This document shows, one piece after another, positions 16,361 through 20,226 of a DNA stretch of 20,226 bases. Below the pieces are notes generated by a model that saw nothing but the letters and a program-made list of their open reading frames with translations, was not told where the DNA came from and did not search any database. The DNA lies in contig DEHU01000149.1 in NCBI GenBank assembly GCA_002352125.1, positions 1 to 20,226 on the forward strand. Direction: 5' to 3'. The stretch's first letter is position 1, and each line of letters starts with the position of its first letter. The stretch is from Competibacteraceae bacterium UBA2792. Lineage in GTDB: Bacteria > Pseudomonadota > Gammaproteobacteria > Competibacterales > Competibacteraceae. The position numbers and the translations under genes were made by a program.

Positions 16361-17955
16361 GATGCGTTCTCGGGGAACAGATCGTGCAGTTCCCCGGCCA
16401 GGGCTTTGCGGTCGATTTTGCCGTTGGGGTTGCGCGGCAGGTCGGTTTGGCGGGTCACGATTTGTAGCGGAACCATGAAATTGGGCAAGTGCTGTTTGCA
16501 GTGGTTGATCAGCTCGCTCTCGCCGAGATCTTCCCGCAGCGGTTTGATCACGGCGACGACCGCTTGGCCCAGCGCAGGGTGGGGAATTCCCAGTGCCGCC
16601 GCTTCGGCCACTTGGCCGCTGCCGTAAAGCACCTCTTCGATTTCGGTGGGGCTGACCCGATAGCCGGAAGTTTTGATCATGTCGTCTTTGCGGCCGACGA
16701 AGTATAAGAAACCATCCTCGTCGGTGCGCACGGTATCGCCGGACCAAACCGCCAATTCCGCGAGCGGCAAACCGGTGTGTTGGCCGGGCACGGGGCGAAA
16801 GCGTTCGGCGGTCTTGACAGGGTCGTTCCAGTAGCCGAGCGCTACCAGCGAGCCGCGGTGCACCAGTTCGCCGGGTTCGCCGGGCGCGCAGGGCGAGCCG
16901 TCCTCGTGTACCACCAAGATCTCGGCGTTGGGAATGGCTTTGCCGATCGAATCTGGCCGGCAGTCGATTTCTTCGGGTGGCAGGTAGGTAGAGCGGAAGG
17001 CCTCGGTCAGGCCGTACATCAGGAAAGGCGTGGTTTTCGGTAGCGCACGGCGCAAGGTTGCCAAAGTGGTGCGTGGCATCGCGCCGCCCGAGTTGGTGAG
17101 GTAACGTAGACTGTTCACCGCTGCTGCCGGCCAATCCATCTGTGCCAGTTGCACCCACATCGGTGGTACCGCCGCCAGCCCGGTGATGCCTTCGCGGGCG
17201 ACCATGACGACTACGTCCCGGGGTAGCAGATAATCCATCAGCACGACGCGTGCGCCAGCTACAAAGGCGGTGGTCAACTGGCTGAGGCCATAATCGAAGC
17301 TGAACGGCAATACCGCCAGGATCCGGTCTTCCGCCCGGTTGCCAAGATACTCGGCGACGCTGTAGGCGCCAGTTAACATGTTGCGATGAGAGAGCACCAC
17401 GCCTTTGGGTTTGCCGGTACTACCCGACGTGTAAAGGATAGCGGCCATGTCGACGTCGATCATTCGCGCCGGCAGGCGGCTGCAATCGACCGCCAGCAGA
17501 GTCGGCCAGCCAAGAACTTGCAAATGACCCGTGTTGCGGTGGAGTGCCGAGGAGGAATCTTGATCGACGAGCACCACGCTATGCAGATCGGGACAGTCGG
17601 CCAGCATCGGCGCCAGTAGTTCGGCACGATCGCGGGTCGTGATCAAAATCCGGACGTTGCAGTCGCGCAAGATGTAGACGACCTGTTCCGGTTTCAACAA
17701 CGGATTGACCGGCACGAACACGCCGCCGGCCAGCGTGGTGCCGAACAGGGCCTCGACGGTTTCCAGCCGTTTGGGCAAATAAATGGCGACTCGTTCCCCC
17801 CGGTTGAGGCCACACGCCAACAACCCGTTGGCCGTGGCACGAATTTGCTGGGCCAACGCGGCGTAATCCAGCATCGCTTGTCGATGAACGATGGCGGTGG
17901 CGGTAGGGTGCCGGTTCGCGCGCTCGATAACGAGTTCGTGCAGCAGTCTGACCAT
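16357..17955 (-). CDS. XrtA-associated AMP-dependent acyl-CoA ligase/synthetase
   Basis: This 532-aa adenylate-forming enzyme belongs to the group found beside the PLP decarboxylase in exosortase A loci. It activates a carboxylate as acyl-AMP and passes it to CoA or a carrier protein. Motifs in order: P-loop YTSGSTGKPKG (residues 175-185), FLMYGLTEAFRSTYLPPEEID (A5), SGDTVRTDEDGFLYFVGRKDDMIKTSG (A7-A8), and NPNGKIDRKAL with the catalytic Lys513 (A10). Length and motifs are normal. The ATG at 17955 has only a weak ribosome binding site (GGAA). It is the first gene of a two-gene unit with the decarboxylase and is transcribed away from the glutaredoxin-like gene. Related loci often also carry an acyl carrier protein and hydrolases nearby; none is seen here. 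The substrate is unknown. Confidence 0.92.
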   Translation of the reverse strand: MVRLLHELVIERANRHPTATAIVHRQAMLDYAALAQQIRATANGLLACGLNRGERVAIYLPKRLETVEALFGTTLAGGVFVPVNPLLKPEQVVYILRDCNVRILITTRDRAELLAPMLADCPDLHSVVLVDQDSSSALHRNTGHLQVLGWPTLLAVDCSRLPARMIDVDMAAILYTSGSTGKPKGVVLSHRNMLTGAYSVAEYLGNRAEDRILAVLPFSFDYGLSQLTTAFVAGARVVLMDYLLPRDVVVMVAREGITGLAAVPPMWVQLAQMDWPAAAVNSLRYLTNSGGAMPRTTLATLRRALPKTTPFLMYGLTEAFRSTYLPPEEIDCRPDSIGKAIPNAEILVVHEDGSPCAPGEPGELVHRGSLVALGYWNDPVKTAERFRPVPGQHTGLPLAELAVWSGDTVRTDEDGFLYFVGRKDDMIKTSGYRVSPTEIEEVLYGSGQVAEAAALGIPHPALGQAVVAVIKPLREDLGESELINHCKQHLPNFMVPLQIVTRQTDLPRNPNGKIDRKALAGELHDLFPENAS

Positions 17956-18083
17956 ACACGGTTCCGATAGATTTCTTCGATGAAAAAAGCTTGCTGCGGA
18001 TAGTCAATGATAATCCCTTCCAGAGGGGACGGAACAGATGTGGTATCCGACGGCATAACTCGCTGGTTGATGAGAGCCATTGT

Positions 18084-18338
18084 ATGAAACAACGACATTT
18101 CAAAACGACGCTTTTGCTGTACACGACCGATGGTTGCCATCTGTGCGAGCGAGCGGAAACGCTGGTTCGAGGGCGGACGAACGCATCGCTCGAATTGGTG
18201 GAAATCGCCGACGATGCAGAATTGCTGGAACAATACGGCATCCGCATTCCGGTGCTGCGTCGGTCGGATACTGGCCAGGAGCTCGATTGGCCTTTCGACG
18301 AGGGAGCTATCGACCGATGGTTGGCCAAAACCCTTTGA
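18084..18338 (+). CDS. Glutaredoxin-like (DUF836 type) protein
   Basis: This is a small 84-aa thioredoxin-fold protein. The start of strand one and the redox site are clear: TLLLYTTDGCHLCERAETL with a CxxC pair at Cys18 and Cys21. The cis-proline site follows in YGIRIPVLRR, and the C-terminal FDEGAIDRWLAKTL is typical of the family. The ATG at 18084 was chosen because it begins directly before the first strand; the frame extends to 17991, but the extra residues are not conserved in type and would run into the divergent promoter region. Such proteins are cytoplasmic disulphide or dithiol partners of unknown client. It faces away from the ligase gene and lies 62 bp before the TetR relic. No functional link to either neighbour is visible. 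Confidence 0.85.
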   Translation: MKQRHFKTTLLLYTTDGCHLCERAETLVRGRTNASLELVEIADDAELLEQYGIRIPVLRRSDTGQELDWPFDEGAIDRWLAKTL

Positions 18339-18355
18339 GTCGATCGGGTCGTGCA

Positions 18356-18384
18356 TTGCGGAAGCACATATCCGATACCATAAT
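18356..18384 (+). promoter_or_regulatory. Predicted sigma-70 promoter of the TetR relic
   Basis: TTGCGG (18356-18361) and CATAAT (18379-18384) are 17 bases apart, with three and five matches to the consensus. The inverted repeat at 18384-18399 starts at the last base of the -10 element, a classic repression position. This is a motif-based prediction only. Confidence 0.45.
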
Positions 18385-18399
18385 CAAACAGATGTTTGA
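18384..18399. promoter_or_regulatory. PsrA-like operator, TCAAAC-AGAT-GTTTGA
   Basis: This is a perfect inverted repeat with six-base arms and a four-base centre. Its core CAAAC-N4-GTTTG matches the (C/G)AAAC-N2-4-GTTTG(C) motif reported for the Pseudomonas fatty-acid regulator PsrA. It begins at the end of a predicted -10 element and ends one base before the ATG of a TetR relic that resembles PsrA-type regulators. Autoregulation by the original regulator is the natural reading; the site may now be bound by a paralogue or by nothing. Confidence 0.55.
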
Positions 18400-18612
18400 A
18401 TGAAGCTGGTTCCGATGGAGGATGATACACGCCAGCGTCTTTTGGATGCGGCCGAGATGCTGTTTGCCGATGCTTCCTTGCGCGCTATTGCGGCGCGGGC
18501 CAAGACCACCAATTTGACGGCCGTCAACTACCGTTTTGGTTCGAAGGGCGCGCTGATTTGAGCTACGTTCGCCTAGCGGTTGGAATCGCTGAATGCGGAG
18601 CGAGTGGTAAGT
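18400..18612 (+). pseudogene. Decayed TetR-family regulator (PsrA/fatty-acid type)
   Basis: From the ATG at 18400 the frame encodes 53 residues that look like the start of a TetR DNA-binding domain: TRQRLLDAAEMLFADASLRA, then NLTAVNYRFGSKGALI, the last matching the NLAAVNYHFGSKEALI end of fatty-acid-type TetR proteins. About five residues expected between LFA and SLRA (the GF-x-x-T turn) are missing. A TGA at 18559 stops the frame, yet the same frame continues with family-like sequence, A-T-F-A-stop(18574)-RLESLNAERV, matching the usual QAVFARRLEPLNAERL. Both stops could be C-to-T changes of CGA and CAG. The similarity ends near 18612, and the roughly 130-residue ligand domain is absent. I read this as a dead gene with a 3' deletion; a tiny expressed DNA-binding peptide is possible but unlikely. 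Confidence 0.75.
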
Positions 18613-18645
18613 AAGCTGCCATGCGTGATGATAAGTCCCAATTAA

Positions 18646-18658
18646 GTCCTATTAGGAC
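18646..18658. promoter_or_regulatory. Palindrome GTCCTA-T-TAGGAC upstream of fadL
   Basis: This is a perfect 13-base palindrome with a one-base centre, ending 21 bases before the FadL start codon. It is too short with too small a centre to form an RNA hairpin, so a DNA-binding site is the more likely role. A related half-copy, AAGTCCCAATT, lies just upstream at 18633-18643. It does not match the PsrA motif. Confidence 0.35.
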
Positions 18659-18679
18659 GACGGCAAAAAGGGCAAACAA

Positions 18680-20035
18680 ATGACAAAGTATACACGGCGC
18701 GGCTCCCCTCTGGTTCTTGGCATCGCCGGGGCGTTAACCGTGACCGGCCAGGCTTACGCCTCCGGTCTACAGATCACCGAACAAAGCGTTACCGGCTTGG
18801 GCCGTGCGTTCGCGGGCGGCAGCCTGCCGAACGATGATGCCTCCGCCGTGTATTACAATCCTGCCGACATGATGCTGAACAAAGGTATGCTGGGGCAGGT
18901 GGGCGTAACGTTCATCGGCATCGAAATGAAGACGAGCAATCGAGGTTCGACCGCTCGATTGCCGGCCAATCTGGGGGATGTGCTTGCCAGACCGGGCAGC
19001 ACCGTGCCGGTTTTCGTGACCGTGCCAAATACGGGGCTTGGCAACGATGATGGCGGCGATGACAATTTCGTGCCGAACGGGTTTTATCAGATGGATATCA
19101 ACGACCGGATGCGATTCGGCATAGGCGTCACTGCGCCCTTCGCGGTGAGCACCAGCTACGGCAGAGGTTGGGTGGGCCGATACCACGCGGTCGATTCGGA
19201 GTTGGCCACCGTCGATATCAATCCTTCCATCGCTTATCGGATCAGCGAGCATTTCTCGATTGGAGCAGGCATCAGCGCCCAGTATGTCGACGCCAAACTC
19301 ACCCAAGCTTTGTTCAATCCGCTGAGCGCTTTCGTGAAGGATGGGTACGCCGAAGTCAAAGCCGATGGCTGGGCCTTTGGCTACAATTTGGGCGCGCTGT
19401 ACGAATATGATCCCAATACCCGATTCAGCATCAGTTACCGGTCGCGCATCGATCACTCGGTCGAAGGTGATCGCACCATTACCGATTACATTCCGGGTCG
19501 CAACGGCACGGTATCCGCCAAAGCGGATGTGACCTTGCCGGATTGGGTGGGGTTGGCCGCTTACCGGCGGATCGGTGACCGCTGGGCGGCGGCGGTGAGC
19601 GCACGGTGGACCAACTGGAGCGTGTTCGATAAATTGCAGATCGATTTCGGCGACGGCTCGCAAAGCCTGACCCGGGAGAATTGGGACGATAGCTGGTCGT
19701 TCAATATCGGTGTCAGTTACGATTACGGTCCGGAATGGACTTTCCGAACAGGTTACGCTTACGACCAAACGCCGGTCCCTTCGACCGAATTTCGCACCCC
19801 GCGCATTCCCGACAGCGACCGCAATGCCTTTGGGATCGGGTTTAGCTATCATCCCAATTCGCGGTTATCGGTCGATTTTGGTTATATGTACATCGATTTT
19901 GCCGATGCCAGCACGGAAAATACGGTCAATCTGCTGCCGTCTCCCGTCCCAGCCGGATTGATAACCGACACCCTGCGCGTGGACTACAACGGTTCGGGCA
20001 ATTTGGTCGGCATGCAGGCCAGTTACCGGTTTTAG
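18680..20035 (+). CDS. fadL: FadL/OmpP1-type long-chain fatty acid outer-membrane transporter
   Basis: This is a 451-aa outer-membrane porin of the FadL/TodX group for uptake of long-chain fatty acids or other hydrophobic compounds. The signal peptide is residues 1-28 (VLGIAGALTVTGQAYA, cut before SGL). The mature N-terminus, SGLQITEQSVTGLGRAFAGG, is the family's plug segment, and SAVYYNPADM (residues 55-64) holds the conserved NPA of the hatch. Repeated amphipathic strands with aromatic ends follow, closing in LVGMQASYRF with the terminal phenylalanine used for barrel insertion. AGGG stands about nine bases before the ATG. A strong terminator follows. The neighbours, a fatty-acid-type TetR relic before and a hydroxyacyl-CoA dehydrogenase after, support fatty acid uptake feeding beta-oxidation. 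Confidence 0.93.
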   Translation: MTKYTRRGSPLVLGIAGALTVTGQAYASGLQITEQSVTGLGRAFAGGSLPNDDASAVYYNPADMMLNKGMLGQVGVTFIGIEMKTSNRGSTARLPANLGDVLARPGSTVPVFVTVPNTGLGNDDGGDDNFVPNGFYQMDINDRMRFGIGVTAPFAVSTSYGRGWVGRYHAVDSELATVDINPSIAYRISEHFSIGAGISAQYVDAKLTQALFNPLSAFVKDGYAEVKADGWAFGYNLGALYEYDPNTRFSISYRSRIDHSVEGDRTITDYIPGRNGTVSAKADVTLPDWVGLAAYRRIGDRWAAAVSARWTNWSVFDKLQIDFGDGSQSLTRENWDDSWSFNIGVSYDYGPEWTFRTGYAYDQTPVPSTEFRTPRIPDSDRNAFGIGFSYHPNSRLSVDFGYMYIDFADASTENTVNLLPSPVPAGLITDTLRVDYNGSGNLVGMQASYRF

Positions 20036-20066
20036 TCTTAAGAAATCAGCGATTAGCCAAATCGAG

Positions 20067-20099
20067 AAAGCCGGGGACCATGCCCCGGCTTTATTTTTG
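20067..20099 (+). terminator. Rho-independent terminator of fadL
   Basis: AAAGCCGGGG pairs perfectly with CCCCGGCTTT across a six-base loop (ten base pairs), followed by ATTTTT. It lies 31 bases after the fadL stop and is the clearest terminator in the window. Because the arms carry A and T runs on both sides it may work from either strand, but no minus-strand gene is seen nearby. Confidence 0.88.
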
Positions 20100-20115
20100 C
20101 CGGTGCACGATGGGA

Positions 20116-20141
20116 GAAACGGCGGTCTCGCCGCCTGTTTC
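20116..20141 (+). promoter_or_regulatory. Hairpin in the leader of the dehydrogenase gene
   Basis: GAAACGGCGG and CCGCC-T-GTTTC form a ten-pair stem with one bulged T and a five-base loop, 30 bases before the start codon of the next gene. The outer halves GAAAC and GTTTC resemble PsrA half-sites but are too far apart for that motif. It could be a leader structure or a spacer repeat. Confidence 0.35.
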
Positions 20142-20170
20142 GATAGCCTGACGAGAGGATATCCACGATT

Positions 20171-20226
20171 ATGAATAACGCAGCATCCATCCGCCGGGTG
20201 GCGGTTCTGGGCGCGGGCGTGATGGG
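20171..20226 (+). CDS. 3-hydroxyacyl-CoA dehydrogenase, NAD-binding N-terminus (partial)
   Basis: Only the first 18 codons are present: MNNAASIRRVAVLGAGVM, followed by the first two bases of a glycine codon. The beta-strand plus GxGxxG start (VLGAGVMG) is the NAD-binding Rossmann motif of 3-hydroxyacyl-CoA dehydrogenases of the FadB/HAD type, where AAVIGAGVMG near the N-terminus is characteristic of stand-alone two-domain or longer dehydrogenases. A GAGAGGA stretch lies about a dozen bases upstream. Position after fadL supports a beta-oxidation role. With so little sequence another NAD-dependent dehydrogenase cannot be excluded. Confidence 0.65.
   Translation, partial: MNNAASIRRVAVLGAGVM

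Noticed and set aside
16361..17158. In-frame open extension of the decarboxylase frame upstream to an ATG at 17158 (677 aa in total)
   Set aside because: It lies entirely within the ligase gene on the same strand in another frame. Its sequence is Arg/Pro/Gly-rich and unlike any decarboxylase N-terminus. The GTG overlapping the ligase stop is the sensible start.
18767..19852. 361-aa minus-strand frame opposite fadL
   Set aside because: It is a long open antisense frame caused by GC-rich codon use. No motifs are visible, and fadL on the other strand is unambiguous with signal peptide and NPA motif.

Overview
The window looks like chromosomal DNA of a Gram-negative proteobacterium, most likely a gammaproteobacterium. 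The evidence is an outer-membrane lipoprotein, several beta-barrel proteins, a FadL porin, an exosortase-A (XrtA/PEP-CTERM) type exopolysaccharide locus and type VI secretion (T6SS) genes. Genus is not decidable from the sequence; environmental, floc- or biofilm-forming lineages that carry XrtA loci fit best, and this is inference.

Layout. (1) 1-3049, minus strand: an ABC exporter of the MacB/LolCDE/FtsX type, an ATPase followed by a large permease that starts inside the ATPase stop codon and runs off the left edge. (2) 3276-9412, plus strand: a tight five-gene operon for polysaccharide export of the XrtA type: export lipoprotein, chain-length determinant, tyrosine autokinase, an outer-membrane barrel-like protein and the XrtA-associated ATPase. 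(3) 9524-15155: a T6SS cassette. A sheath protein that fuses TssB-like and TssC-like parts (minus) is divergent from vgrG, a DUF4123 effector-chaperone gene and an unfamiliar protein made of two copies of one module (plus). No other T6SS core gene lies in the window. (4) 15125-17955, minus strand: the XrtA-associated AMP-dependent ligase and PLP-dependent decarboxylase, again joined by a GTGA overlap. The T6SS cassette therefore sits between two blocks of the same XrtA system. (5) 18084-20226, plus strand: a glutaredoxin-like protein, a decayed TetR regulator of PsrA/fatty-acid type with a near-perfect PsrA-like operator in front of it, a FadL long-chain fatty acid porin with a strong terminator, and the start of a 3-hydroxyacyl-CoA dehydrogenase. 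Part 5 is a fatty-acid uptake and beta-oxidation locus that seems to have lost its local repressor.

The most interesting points are the single-polypeptide TssB-TssC sheath protein lacking the usual TssC C-terminal domain, the protein with two gapless 58-residue repeats next to DUF4123, the relic regulator with its surviving operator and promoter, and an eight-G tract inside the polysaccharide export gene. There is no stretch over 300 bases without a gene. The main intergenic gaps are 3050-3275, 11054-11205, 17956-18083 and 20036-20170. I saw no tRNA, rRNA, CRISPR array or insertion sequence.
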